Positions 15,062 to 23,598 of a stretch of DNA of 64,000 bases are shown here, piece by piece. The number at the start of each line of letters is the position of its first letter. The stretch's first letter is position 1. Under the pieces are notes generated by a model. The model searched no databases, was not told the DNA's origin, and saw only the letters and a list, made by a program, of their open reading frames with translations. This DNA is from Thalassococcus profundi (GTDB taxonomy: Bacteria > Pseudomonadota > Alphaproteobacteria > Rhodobacterales > Rhodobacteraceae): NCBI RefSeq assembly GCF_003344785.1, contig NZ_QPMK01000002.1:1-64000 (forward strand), given 5' to 3'. The position numbers and the translations under genes are program-made.

Positions 15062-16632
15062 GCCGCGAGGCCCTCCTGCAAGAGCCGCGCCTCGTAACCG
15101 CGCAGGATCCGCCGCGCCGCGGGGCTGTAGCCCTCTCCGGTGCGGGTGTCGAGTTCCGGAAAGAGCGCGCAGATCTCGGACAGCACCTGCTCCTCGAAGA
15201 GCGTCTCGGTCTGGGCGCCGGGCAGGAAGCTTTCGCTGTCGAGACCGTTGGCGCTGATGATCTCGTGCCGGTCGAAGAGCACGTGCACGTATTCGACCGT
15301 GCCGCCCGCGGCGACGCAGATGCTTTGACCATTGACCAGATGCTTGGCCGCGATCAGCACCTCCGTTTCGCCGAAAAGCATGTGCGCCATCGGATCGCGG
15401 ACAAGGATGCGGTGCAGCGGCGAGACCAGCAGAGTGTCGTGCCGCCCGAGTGTGCCCGCTTCGATCCGGATCGGGGCAAAGTCCCCCTCTGCCGCGACCA
15501 CGCGCCGCCCGACCCAGCGAACGGGCTGCAGGCCGTTGTCCTTGGTCAGCACCATGTCGCCCGGACGCAGCGCCTCGACCGGGGTACGGCCGGTCTGGGT
15601 GCGGATCAGGCTGCCGGCGACGAAACACGGCACCGATCCCACGGTGACGAAGCCCACGTCGTTGGCGCCGGTGCTGCTTTCGACCGTGTAAGTGAAATTC
15701 ACCGTCTCGATATCGCCATCGCCGGTGACGTCGAGTGTGCCGTTGGCGTTGAGCGTGACCATCTGCCCGGTGGCCAGCGAGACGCTGTCGCCTGCCGACA
15801 CGGCGACGCCATTGATATGGGTCACGGTCAGACTGCCGCCGGTGGCGTTGATGTCATTTGCCAGCACATCGATATTGGCGGTGCCTGAGGGGTAAATCTC
15901 GGCGGTGTCGGTATTCGCGACAAGCGTGGTCTGGACCGAATCGCCGGCGATCAGCAGCGTCGAGTCGTAGTTGGCGTCGTTGACGTCCGCGATTCCGATA
16001 CGGATCGAGTTGACCTGGCCGGGGATCACCGGGATGGTCAGCGTCATGGTGACGGTGAACCCGTCCATTTCGGTGTTGTACTGGCTGCCCGTGTTGTCGA
16101 CGTAGAGGTTCTGGTTCGTGCCCGCGTTCAGGTTGTTGGGGTCGATGTCGCCATCGCCGATCTGCATGTCGACCTGCTGGCCGTTGATCCAGACGCCGAC
16201 GAAATCCTGGTAGAGCGAGGTCTGGTATTCGGGATATTCCTCCGAGGCAAAGACGAACTGCATCGTCATCACGTTGCCGGTCGGGATGAAATCCACGTCG
16301 AGGTAGGACGCATCGTACGTGTAGGAGCCCGCCGCCTGGTTGAACTGGCTGTTGCCGTTGGCGCCGCTCGAGTTCGAGGTGGTCTGGCCGCTCTGGTTCG
16401 CCTGCCCCCAGAAATTGGTAAAGCTGCGCAGGTCGCCGGTCGAGAACATCACCCCCGTATCGCCCGGCGTCACCCCCGGCGTGACACTGTCGCCGTTGGT
16501 GTAGATGCCCGAGGAGTCGCGGTCGCCGGTGTAGCTCGCACGCACAACTGTGACCCCGTCGCCAAAGATCGTCTGCGCCATTTCGTTGGCGCTGGCACCG
16601 CGGTCGATCGGAAGTTCGGATGCATAAGCCAT
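15058..16632 (-). CDS. Secreted choice-of-anchor L / Ig-like / Hint_2 protein
   Basis: 524-residue protein with no N-terminal signal peptide, as expected for type I-type export in this group (inference). Domains in order: a choice-of-anchor L domain, residues about 20-235 (GVMFSTGDLRSF, FASEEYPEY, DFVGVWING); a short Ig/cadherin-like unit, 255-335 (TANIDVLANDINATGG); and a Hint_2 domain from 347 with intact nucleophile Cys (SVPCFVAGSLIRT), GDMVLTKDNG, SPLHRILV and EVLIAAKHLVNG. The Hint tail ends in a helical segment. The start at 16632 follows an AGGCAGG site. It lies in an operon with the second, nucleophile-less Hint gene and divergent from dapE; a palindrome at 16753 is near its start. 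Confidence 0.85.
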   Translation of the reverse strand: MAYASELPIDRGASANEMAQTIFGDGVTVVRASYTGDRDSSGIYTNGDSVTPGVTPGDTGVMFSTGDLRSFTNFWGQANQSGQTTSNSSGANGNSQFNQAAGSYTYDASYLDVDFIPTGNVMTMQFVFASEEYPEYQTSLYQDFVGVWINGQQVDMQIGDGDIDPNNLNAGTNQNLYVDNTGSQYNTEMDGFTVTMTLTIPVIPGQVNSIRIGIADVNDANYDSTLLIAGDSVQTTLVANTDTAEIYPSGTANIDVLANDINATGGSLTVTHINGVAVSAGDSVSLATGQMVTLNANGTLDVTGDGDIETVNFTYTVESSTGANDVGFVTVGSVPCFVAGSLIRTQTGRTPVEALRPGDMVLTKDNGLQPVRWVGRRVVAAEGDFAPIRIEAGTLGRHDTLLVSPLHRILVRDPMAHMLFGETEVLIAAKHLVNGQSICVAAGGTVEYVHVLFDRHEIISANGLDSESFLPGAQTETLFEEQVLSEICALFPELDTRTGEGYSPAARRILRGYEARLLQEGLAA

Positions 16633-16752
16633 GCTGCCTGCCTTGCCTCTGATCGGGGCTCGGCAAACGCGACGGGCCAGCAACGGGCGTGTGATCCGCC
16701 CTTTGTCGCCGCTGGTTCGTCTTTGATACTGCGCGCCCTGCCCCGGGCTTTT

Positions 16753-16771
16753 TGTTATCTATCTGATAACA
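16753..16771. promoter_or_regulatory. Inverted repeat TGTTATC-N5-GATAACA
   Basis: Perfect 7-bp arms around TATCT, in the intergenic region between the divergent Hint and dapE genes, 121 bp from the Hint start and 136 bp from the dapE start. Size and spacing fit a dimeric repressor site. The regulator is unknown. Confidence 0.4.
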
Positions 16772-16906
16772 TGCAGACTCCGGCGCCGTTAACACTTTCT
16801 TTAAGCGTTCTGCCCGCATTCGCCACCGAATTGCGCCCTTTTGGCCACATTTGCCGGGGTCCGCGTTCCGCGCTAGACCGGCGGCGCACAAGATCAGGAC
16901 CCCGCC

Positions 16907-18055
16907 ATGCCTTCCACCGATCCCGAAACCCTGACCGCGGCGCTGGTGCGCTGCCCCTCCGTCACGCCCGAGGAAGGCGGCGCGCTGGTGCATCTCGAAA
17001 CCTTGCTGTCGGCGGCGGGCTTTGCCTGCACGCGGGTGGACCGCGGCGGCGTGTCGAACCTCTTCGCGCGCTGGGGCCGGGCCGGGCATCCGCGCACCTT
17101 CGGCTTCAACGGCCACACGGATGTGGTGCCCATCGGCAACCGTGCCGACTGGTCCGTGGACCCTTTCGGAGCCGAGATCCGGAACGGATATCTCTATGGC
17201 CGGGGCGCCACGGACATGAAGTCGGGCGTCGCCGCCTTCGTCGCGGCAGCGGTGGATTTCGTGACCGACACGCCGCCCGAGGACGGCGCGCTGATCCTCG
17301 CCATCACCGGCGACGAAGAAGGCGACGCCGTGGACGGCACCGTGGCGCTGCTGGACTGGATGGCCGAGGCGCAGGAGCGCATGAGCGTGTGCCTTGTGGG
17401 CGAGCCCACCAGCCCCGACCACATGGGCCAGATGATGAAGATCGGGCGGCGCGGGTCGCTCAACGCGCATTTCACCGTGACCGGCGTGCAAGGCCATTCC
17501 GCCTATCCGCACCGCGCCACCAACCCGATGCCCGCCATGGCACGGCTGATGGACCGGCTGTCGTCGCATGAACTCGACTCCGGGACCGCGCATTTCGACG
17601 CCTCGACGCTTGCCGTGGTGACCATCGACACGGGCAACCCGGCGACCAACGTGATCCCGGCGCAGACCCGCGCGACCGTCAACATCCGCTTCAACGACGC
17701 CCACACGGGCGCGGCACTGAGCGACTGGCTGCGGGCCGAGGCGGCGGCGGTGGACGCGGATTTCGGCACCACGACCGAGGTGCGGGTGAAGATCTCGGGC
17801 GAAAGCTTCCTGACACCGCCGGGGGACCTGTCGGACCTCGTGGCCCGCGCGGTCGAAGCCGAGATCGGCGTTGCGCCGGAGCTCTCGACCACGGGCGGCA
17901 CCTCGGATGCACGGTTCGTCAAGGATCACTGCCCGGTGGTGGAATTCGGGCTGGTGGGGCGGACGATGCACCAGGTCGACGAACGGGTCGAGGTGGCGCA
18001 GATCCACCAGCTCAAGGCGATCTACGCCCGCATCCTCGCCGATTACTTCGCCTGA
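16907..18055 (+). CDS. dapE: Succinyl-diaminopimelate desuccinylase
   Basis: M20 di-zinc hydrolase that removes succinate from N-succinyl-LL-diaminopimelate. Ligands are visible at His70 in [10 protein letters not shown], Asp103 in [10 protein letters not shown], the catalytic and bridging Glu pair near 137-138 in TGDEEGD, the Glu in LVGEPTSP and the C-terminal His in RTMHQVDE. Length of 382 residues fits DapE. It completes the succinylase branch begun by dapD at 11253. The stop is followed after one base by the start of the DUF2064 gene, so the two are probably co-transcribed, with rnr further downstream. Confidence 0.96.
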   Translation: MPSTDPETLTAALVRCPSVTPEEGGALVHLETLLSAAGFACTRVDRGGVSNLFARWGRAGHPRTFGFNGHTDVVPIGNRADWSVDPFGAEIRNGYLYGRGATDMKSGVAAFVAAAVDFVTDTPPEDGALILAITGDEEGDAVDGTVALLDWMAEAQERMSVCLVGEPTSPDHMGQMMKIGRRGSLNAHFTVTGVQGHSAYPHRATNPMPAMARLMDRLSSHELDSGTAHFDASTLAVVTIDTGNPATNVIPAQTRATVNIRFNDAHTGAALSDWLRAEAAAVDADFGTTTEVRVKISGESFLTPPGDLSDLVARAVEAEIGVAPELSTTGGTSDARFVKDHCPVVEFGLVGRTMHQVDERVEVAQIHQLKAIYARILADYFA

Positions 18056-18056
18056 G

Positions 18057-18650
18057 ATGCGCCGCCGCCTGGTCGTCATGCTCAAGGAACCGCACCCGGG
18101 GCGGGTCAAGACCCGGCTGGGCCGCGACATCGGCCTGACCGCCGCCGCCTGGTGGTTCCGGCACCAGACCGCCGCGCTGCTGCGGCGGCTGGAGGATCCG
18201 CGCTGGGACCTCGTGATCGCGGTCGCGCCGGATCGCGAGGGGCTGGCAAGCCGCGTCTGGCCGGCGCATCTGCCACGGGTGCCGCAAGGCCGGGGCGACC
18301 TGGGCGCGCGGATGGCGCGGATCTTGCGGGCTGGCCCGCCGGGGCCGGTATGCATCGTCGGCGGCGACATTCCCGGCATCACGCCCGCGCATGTCTGGCG
18401 GGCCTTCCGGGCGCTGGGAGACCACGACGCGGTGTTCGGACCTGCGCCCGACGGCGGCTACTGGCTGGTGGGACTGCGCCGCACCGGGCGCATCCCGCCG
18501 GGACTGCTAATGGGTGTGGCCTGGTCCACTGATGCAGCGCTGGCCGGCTCGATCGAAAGCCTGCGCGGACTGCGCGTCGCGCAGGTCGATACGCTCAGGG
18601 ACGTCGACACCGCCGCCGGCCTGCCGCGAGGAAAGCCCGCAAGGGCTTGA
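18057..18650 (+). CDS. DUF2064 / TIGR04282-type glycosyltransferase-like protein
   Basis: 197-residue protein of the DUF2064 family, related to nucleotide-diphospho-sugar transferases (GT-A fold). Seen features: MLKEPHPGRVKTRLGRDIG at the N-terminus, IVGGDIPGI with the metal-binding Asp equivalent, FGPAPDGGYWLVGLR, and the DTLRDVDTAAGL ending. Some members are annotated as arsenosugar-synthesis glycosyltransferases, others as nucleotidyltransferase-like; the substrate here is unknown. The ATG begins two bases after the dapE stop and the frame runs to 74 bp before rnr. The linkage with dapE and rnr does not clarify the function. Confidence 0.82.
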   Translation: MRRRLVVMLKEPHPGRVKTRLGRDIGLTAAAWWFRHQTAALLRRLEDPRWDLVIAVAPDREGLASRVWPAHLPRVPQGRGDLGARMARILRAGPPGPVCIVGGDIPGITPAHVWRAFRALGDHDAVFGPAPDGGYWLVGLRRTGRIPPGLLMGVAWSTDAALAGSIESLRGLRVAQVDTLRDVDTAAGLPRGKPARA

Positions 18651-18723
18651 AGAGCGGCGCGCCTCCGCCCTGACGGGCGTCTTCGCAGGTGACGCCCCCC
18701 GCGGCCCGTGCTAGGCGAGGATC

Positions 18724-21006
18724 ATGAGCAAGCTGCCGACCAAATCCGAGATCCTCGACTGGATCGCCGACAACCCGACGTTGTCGGCCAAGCGCGACAT
18801 CGCCAAAGCCTTCGGCATCAAGGGCGCCGCGCGCATCGACCTCAAGCGCCAGCTGAAGGAACTCGAAACCGAGGGTCACCTGGAAAAACGCAAGAAGACC
18901 TACCGCGACCCGGACCGCCTGCCGCCGGTAAGCGTGCTCGAAGTCAAGGCGCCCACCCCCGACGGCGACCTTTTTGCCCGGCCGATGGAATGGCACGGCG
19001 AAGGCGTCGAACCCATCGTGCTGATCGTGCCGCGCGCCAGCGACCCGGCGCTCGGCCAGGGCGACCGCATCCTCGCGCGCCTGCAGGTGGTGCAGGAAGA
19101 AGATCACAACTACGAGGCAAGGCTCATCCGCCGCATCGGCGCCAACCCGAAGAAGATCGTCGGCATCTTCCGCAAGGGTGCCGAGGGCGGGCGCATCCTG
19201 CCCATCGACAAGGGGGCGGACAGCGAATGGGCGGTGCTGCCGGATGCCGCCGGCGGCGCGAAGGACGGCGAACTGGTCGAGGCCGAACAGGCCGGTCCCA
19301 AGGGCCGTATGGGCCTGCCCCGCGCCCGCATCACCCAGCGCCTCGGCGATCCGTCTGAGCCGCGCGCGGTGTCGCTCATCGCCATCCACCAGCACGGCAT
19401 TCCCGACGATTTCCCGGACGAGGTGTTGGCCGAGGCCGACAAGATGAAGCCCGCAGGCCTCAAGGGCCGCACCGACCTCCGCGACCTGCCGCTCATCACC
19501 ATCGACCCCTGGGACGCGCGCGACCACGATGACGCCTGCTATGCCCATGCCGACGACGATCCGAAGAACCCCGGCGGCCATGTGATCTGGGTCGCCATCG
19601 CCGATGTCGCGCATTACGTCCGTCCCGGCACCGCGCTCGACGCCGAGGCACGCAAGCGCGGCAATTCCAGCTATTTCCCCGACCGCGTCGTGCCGATGCT
19701 GCCCGACCGGCTGTCGGGCGACCTCTGTTCGCTGCACGAAGGCGTGCCGCGCGCCTGTCTGGCCGTGCGCATGCGCATCGACGCCGAGGGCAACAAGATC
19801 GGGAAAAAGTTCGTGCGTGGCCTCATGCGCTCGCCCGCCTCTCTGACCTACCAGGAGGTGCAGGCGGCCATGGACGACACGCCGAACGCGCGCACCGAAC
19901 CGTTGCTCGACGACGTGATCCGCCCGCTCTACGCGGCCTATGCCGCCCTGCGCGACGCGCGCGAGCGGCGCCAGCCGCTGGACCTCGACCTGCCCGAGCG
20001 CAAGATCCAGCTGTCGGACGAGGGCACCGTGTCCTCTGTGAACTTCGCCGACCGGCTCGATGCGCACAAATTGATCGAGGAATTCATGATCCTCGCCAAT
20101 GTCGCCGCCGCCGAGACTCTGGCGGCCAAGAAGACGCCGCTGCTCTACCGCGTTCACGAGGAACCACCGCCCGAAAAGCTCGACAGCTTGCGCGACACGG
20201 CCGAGGCGGCGGGGCTGCAGCTGGCCAAGGGGCAGGTTCTGAAAACCGCGCATCTCAACCGGCTGCTGCACGACGCCGCGGGCATGGACGAGGCCGAGCT
20301 CATCAACATGGCGACGTTGCGGTCGATGACACAGGCCTATTACAGCCCCGCGAATTTCGGGCATTTCGGCCTCGCGCTGCAGTCCTACGCGCATTTCACC
20401 TCGCCGATCCGGCGCTATTCCGACCTGATCGTGCACCGTGCGCTCATCACTGCCCACGGTTGGGGCGACGACGGGCTGAGCCCGGGGGACATCGACAGGC
20501 TCGAGGCGACCGCGACCCATATCAGCGACACCGAGCGCCGGTCGATGATGGCTGAGCGCGACACCACCGACCGCTACCTCGCCGCCTATCTCTCGGACCG
20601 GATCGGCGCGGAATTCGGCGGGCGGATCAGCGGCATCGCGCGCTTCGGCGTGTTCGTGAAGCTCGACGAGACCGGCGCCGATGGGCTTATCCCCATGCGC
20701 AACCTCGGCAACGAGTATTTCCACTTCGACCGCGACAGCGCCACGCTGATGGGCGCGGACAGCGGCACCGTCGTCACGCTGGGACAGCGCGTGACCGTGC
20801 GCCTGACCGAAGCCGCACCGGTGACGGGCGGCATCGGGCTGGAGCTTCTGACACTGGAAAACGAGGCGATGCCAGAAGGCTCCGGGCGCGGCGGCGGGTC
20901 GCGCCGAGGCCGCGGAAAGAGCGGCGCCCCGAAACGCAAGCTGGCCCGCGCGCGCAAGAAGGACGCCAAGACCAAGGTCAAGCGCCGCCGCGCGAAAAAG
21001 GGCTGA
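18724..21006 (+). CDS. rnr: Ribonuclease R
   Basis: 3'-5' exoribonuclease that degrades structured RNA. 760 residues in the expected order: an N-terminal helix-turn-helix-like region (1-60), cold-shock domains, the RNB catalytic domain with ITIDPWDARDHDDACYA near 260 carrying the metal-binding Asp residues, SPIRRYSDLIVHRAL near 560, an S1 domain from about 635 (ISGIARFGVFVKL), and a Lys/Arg-rich tail of about 35 residues ending the protein. All are typical of RNase R rather than RNase II. It is the third gene of a possible dapE-DUF2064-rnr transcript, though the 74-bp gap may hold its own promoter. Confidence 0.96.
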   Translation: MSKLPTKSEILDWIADNPTLSAKRDIAKAFGIKGAARIDLKRQLKELETEGHLEKRKKTYRDPDRLPPVSVLEVKAPTPDGDLFARPMEWHGEGVEPIVLIVPRASDPALGQGDRILARLQVVQEEDHNYEARLIRRIGANPKKIVGIFRKGAEGGRILPIDKGADSEWAVLPDAAGGAKDGELVEAEQAGPKGRMGLPRARITQRLGDPSEPRAVSLIAIHQHGIPDDFPDEVLAEADKMKPAGLKGRTDLRDLPLITIDPWDARDHDDACYAHADDDPKNPGGHVIWVAIADVAHYVRPGTALDAEARKRGNSSYFPDRVVPMLPDRLSGDLCSLHEGVPRACLAVRMRIDAEGNKIGKKFVRGLMRSPASLTYQEVQAAMDDTPNARTEPLLDDVIRPLYAAYAALRDARERRQPLDLDLPERKIQLSDEGTVSSVNFADRLDAHKLIEEFMILANVAAAETLAAKKTPLLYRVHEEPPPEKLDSLRDTAEAAGLQLAKGQVLKTAHLNRLLHDAAGMDEAELINMATLRSMTQAYYSPANFGHFGLALQSYAHFTSPIRRYSDLIVHRALITAHGWGDDGLSPGDIDRLEATATHISDTERRSMMAERDTTDRYLAAYLSDRIGAEFGGRISGIARFGVFVKLDETGADGLIPMRNLGNEYFHFDRDSATLMGADSGTVVTLGQRVTVRLTEAAPVTGGIGLELLTLENEAMPEGSGRGGGSRRGRGKSGAPKRKLARARKKDAKTKVKRRRAKKG

Positions 21007-21107
21007 CACGCTTCGGCAGAACGCCGCGCGCTCCGCTCGCGCCACTTTGCGTGTGGCCGGATTCGCGGTAAGCTCTCTGCAAAACAACAGAGCAGCAGGT
21101 AAATCCC

Positions 21108-22472
21108 ATGATCACGCGGTGCCTTTCCGGGACGCTGATTTTGCTATTGGTGGCCCCCGCCCTTCATGCCGAAGCGATAGACACATCGCTCAAGCCGCAG
21201 CGTCGGCCGGCGGCCGAGGTCAGCCGCAACGCCGCGGATCTGACCACGGTGCCCGCGCCGGCGCGCACCGACATCCGGCCCGAGGCCCGGCCCGCGCAGC
21301 GCGCTGCCGCAAAACCGGCCCCGAAACCGGTCGCCACGGCAAGCGCCGCCGAGGCCGCGGCCTTTGCCGTTTGGGTCCGCAACTTCCGCCGCCGCGCGCT
21401 GGCGCAGGGCGTGTCGCCCGGAACCCTCGACCGCGCCTTCCGCGATGCAGTCTACGACCCCGACGTGATCGCGCGGGACCGCAACCAGGCCGAATTCACC
21501 AAGCCGATCTGGGACTACCTCGCCTCCGCCGCCTCGGACAGCCGGATCGAGAACGGCCGCGCGGCGCTGGCGCAACACCGCGCCGTTCTGGACCGGATCG
21601 AGGCACGCTACGGCGTCGACAAGGAGGTCGTGGTCGCGGTCTGGGGCATGGAATCCGCCTATGGCGCGCATCGCGGCACCAAGCCGGTGATCGGATCGCT
21701 GGCGACACTGGCCCACAACGGACGGCGCGGCGCGTTCTTCGAAGAGCAGCTGATCGCGGCGCTGAAAATCCTGCAGAACGGCGACACCGCGCCAGAAACC
21801 ATGACCGGCAGCTGGGCCGGAGCGATGGGGCACACGCAGTTCATCCCCACCTCCTACGAGGCGCTGGCGGTGGATTTCACCGGGGACGGGCGGCGCGACA
21901 TCTGGTCGGACGATCCCACCGACGCGCTGGCTTCGACCGCCGCCTATCTCGCCCGCTACGACTGGAAGAAAGGGCAACCCTGGGGCGTCGAAGTGCGCCT
22001 GCCCGACGGCTTCGACTACACCAGCGTCAGCAAGAGCAACACCAAGATGCCAAGCGCCTGGGCGCGGCTGGGTGTCGTCGGCATGGACGGGCGCGCGGTG
22101 CCGGATCACGGCCAGGCGGCGGTGTTCCTGCCCGCGGGCTCACGCGGTCCGGCCTTCCTCACGTTCCGCAATTTCTCGGTCATCGCGCGCTACAACAACG
22201 CCGATGCCTATGTGATGGGGGTGGGCCACCTTGCCGACCGGCTGCGCGGAGCCGGGCCGATCCGGGGCGACTGGCCCACCGACGACCGCACTCTGAGCTT
22301 CTCGGAGCGCAAGGAACTGCAGCAACGCCTGACCGCGCAGGGCTTCGCCACCGGCGGCGTCGACGGCCGCATCGGGCCGCGCAGCACCGCCGCGATCCAG
22401 GACTTCCAGACGGCGCTCGGGCTGATCCCGGACGGCTTCGCCTCGCTCAGCCTGCTGGAGCGGCTGCGGTAG
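21108..22472 (+). CDS. Lytic murein transglycosylase (MltB type) with peptidoglycan-binding domain
   Basis: Cuts peptidoglycan between MurNAc and GlcNAc, leaving 1,6-anhydro ends, in the periplasm. The protein has 454 residues: a Sec signal peptide at 1-22 (LILLLVAPALHAEA), an Ala/Pro/Arg-rich linker, an SLT_2 catalytic domain with the catalytic Glu in VAVWGMESAYG near residue 182, MGHTQFIPTSYEAL near 245, and a C-terminal PG_binding_1 domain from about 392 (LQQRLTAQGFATGGVDGRIG). There is no lipobox, so it should be soluble or wall-bound rather than a lipoprotein. It converges with the small secreted-protein gene, the stops being one base apart. Confidence 0.93.
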   Translation: MITRCLSGTLILLLVAPALHAEAIDTSLKPQRRPAAEVSRNAADLTTVPAPARTDIRPEARPAQRAAAKPAPKPVATASAAEAAAFAVWVRNFRRRALAQGVSPGTLDRAFRDAVYDPDVIARDRNQAEFTKPIWDYLASAASDSRIENGRAALAQHRAVLDRIEARYGVDKEVVVAVWGMESAYGAHRGTKPVIGSLATLAHNGRRGAFFEEQLIAALKILQNGDTAPETMTGSWAGAMGHTQFIPTSYEALAVDFTGDGRRDIWSDDPTDALASTAAYLARYDWKKGQPWGVEVRLPDGFDYTSVSKSNTKMPSAWARLGVVGMDGRAVPDHGQAAVFLPAGSRGPAFLTFRNFSVIARYNNADAYVMGVGHLADRLRGAGPIRGDWPTDDRTLSFSERKELQQRLTAQGFATGGVDGRIGPRSTAAIQDFQTALGLIPDGFASLSLLERLR

Positions 22473-22473
22473 T

Positions 22474-22944
22474 CTAGCCGCAGCTTCCGGCCATGCAATC
22501 CTCGACGGTCTGCTGCTGCTCCGGCGTCGGGTCGGTATAGACCATGCCCGGGCACGGGCTGATGTCGAGCGTCAGTTCCGCCGCGTCCTGTTTCAGGAAC
22601 ACGATATGGCGCTGGCCGGTCTCGATCCGGGCGCACCACGGACCGATGCAGTTCAGGCGCAGGGTGATCTCCGTCTCGACAGGCCGGTCAAAGCCGCCGC
22701 GGCCGAGCATCTGGCCGGACAGCCGCGCGGGCACGGAAACGCCCTCCGGCCCGACGCTGTCGCCCGCCATCGGGCCGGGCAGCGCCGCCGGATCGAAGTC
22801 GATGCGCCCCAGCGCCACGATGTAGCGGTCCTCCGACGCATCGGCCCGGGCGAAATCCTCTGCGATCTCAGGCACCATGCAGGACAGCGCCGCCGCCTGC
22901 TGCGCAGCGCAAAAGGCCGCGACCAGGGCGACCGCGCGGATCAC
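22474..22944 (-). CDS. Secreted conserved hypothetical protein
   Basis: 156-residue protein that I cannot assign to a named family. It has a signal peptide ([18 protein letters not shown]), after which the mature part contains several Cys residues ([35 protein letters not shown]) likely to form disulphides in the periplasm. The motif [14 protein letters not shown] near residue 37 and HIVFLKQ near 112 suggest a small beta-barrel. The GTG at 22944 overlaps the rppH stop in a GTGA arrangement, so translation is coupled to rppH. Similar genes follow rppH in related genomes as far as I recall, but the function is not established. Confidence 0.72.
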   Translation of the reverse strand: MIRAVALVAAFCAAQQAAALSCMVPEIAEDFARADASEDRYIVALGRIDFDPAALPGPMAGDSVGPEGVSVPARLSGQMLGRGGFDRPVETEITLRLNCIGPWCARIETGQRHIVFLKQDAAELTLDISPCPGMVYTDPTPEQQQTVEDCMAGSCG

Positions 22945-23423
22945 AGCCGGTCCTCGAAGGCGTTCAGCACGAGTTGGTAGACGGCGCGCTTGAACGGCAC
23001 GATCTGGCCGACGAGTTCCGACGGCGGCAGCCAGCGCCATTCCGAAAACTCCGGATGATCTGTGTCGATGTTCACCTGGTCGTCGCGACCCTTGTAGCGC
23101 AGCAGGAACCACTTCTGCTCCTGTCCGCGAAACCGGCCCTTCCAGATCCGCGGCACGAGGTCGTGCGGCAGATCGTAGGGGATCCAGTCAGGCGTTTCGG
23201 CCTCGACGGTCACAAGCTCGGCGGGCACCCCGGTTTCCTCCCAAAGCTCGCGCAGCGCGGCAGCGCGCGGGTCTTCGCCGGGATCGACGCCACCCTGCGG
23301 CATCTGCCAGGCCGCCGCGTCGGTGTCGATGCGCTGGCCGACGAAGACATGGCCGTCCGCGTTGGCCAGCATGACGCCGACGCAGGGGCGGTAAGGCAGC
23401 TTGGCGATGTCTTCGGGTGTCAT
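22941..23423 (-). CDS. rppH: RNA 5'-pyrophosphohydrolase (Nudix)
   Basis: 160-residue Nudix hydrolase. The Nudix box is complete from GGVDPGED to RELWEETGV, and the protein has the RppH-type opening [21 protein letters not shown] (split over 9-29), the WQMPQGG block, and the C-terminal [20 protein letters not shown]. RppH removes pyrophosphate from the 5' end of mRNA and so starts decay; some members act on diadenosine polyphosphates. The ATG at 23423 follows GAGG by six bases. It lies downstream of ctpA on the same strand, but two twin-palindrome elements occupy the 175 bp between them. The secreted protein gene at 22474 overlaps its stop. Confidence 0.93.
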   Translation of the reverse strand: MTPEDIAKLPYRPCVGVMLANADGHVFVGQRIDTDAAAWQMPQGGVDPGEDPRAAALRELWEETGVPAELVTVEAETPDWIPYDLPHDLVPRIWKGRFRGQEQKWFLLRYKGRDDQVNIDTDHPEFSEWRWLPPSELVGQIVPFKRAVYQLVLNAFEDRL

Positions 23424-23445
23424 GCGAAACCTCGATCGTGGGCGA

Positions 23446-23488
23446 CGGAAAATTCGAATTTTCCGGATCGTTTTCCTCGAGGAAAACG
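23446..23488. repeat. Twin-palindrome repeat, copy C
   Basis: Perfect 20-bp palindrome 23446-23465 centred on TTCGAA (CGGAAAA arms), three bases, then perfect 20-bp palindrome 23469-23488 centred on CTCGAG (CGTTTTC arms). It lies just upstream of the rppH start, between ctpA and rppH. Confidence 0.85.
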
Positions 23489-23522
23489 ACGGCGAGGCAC
23501 CTTTGCACCTGGCCGCCGGGCG

Positions 23523-23567
23523 CCCGGAAAATTCGAAATTTCCGGGCCGTTTTCCTCGAGGAAAACG
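23523..23567. repeat. Twin-palindrome repeat, copy D
   Basis: Hairpin 23523-23546 (CCCGGAAA arms, one mismatched pair, centre TTCGAA-like), one base, then a perfect 20-bp palindrome 23548-23567 identical to the second arm of copy C. It follows copy C after 34 bp and ends 31 bp before the ctpA stop. Confidence 0.85.
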
Positions 23568-23598
23568 CGCGGGGGCGAAGCACGCCTCCCGCAAGAGC

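Noticed and set aside
15854-18382. Very long minus-strand open frame opposite dapE and across the Hint gene start
   Set aside because: It is a GC-skew shadow: low-complexity Arg/Ala/Gly/His composition, no family pattern, and it lies opposite well-identified genes.
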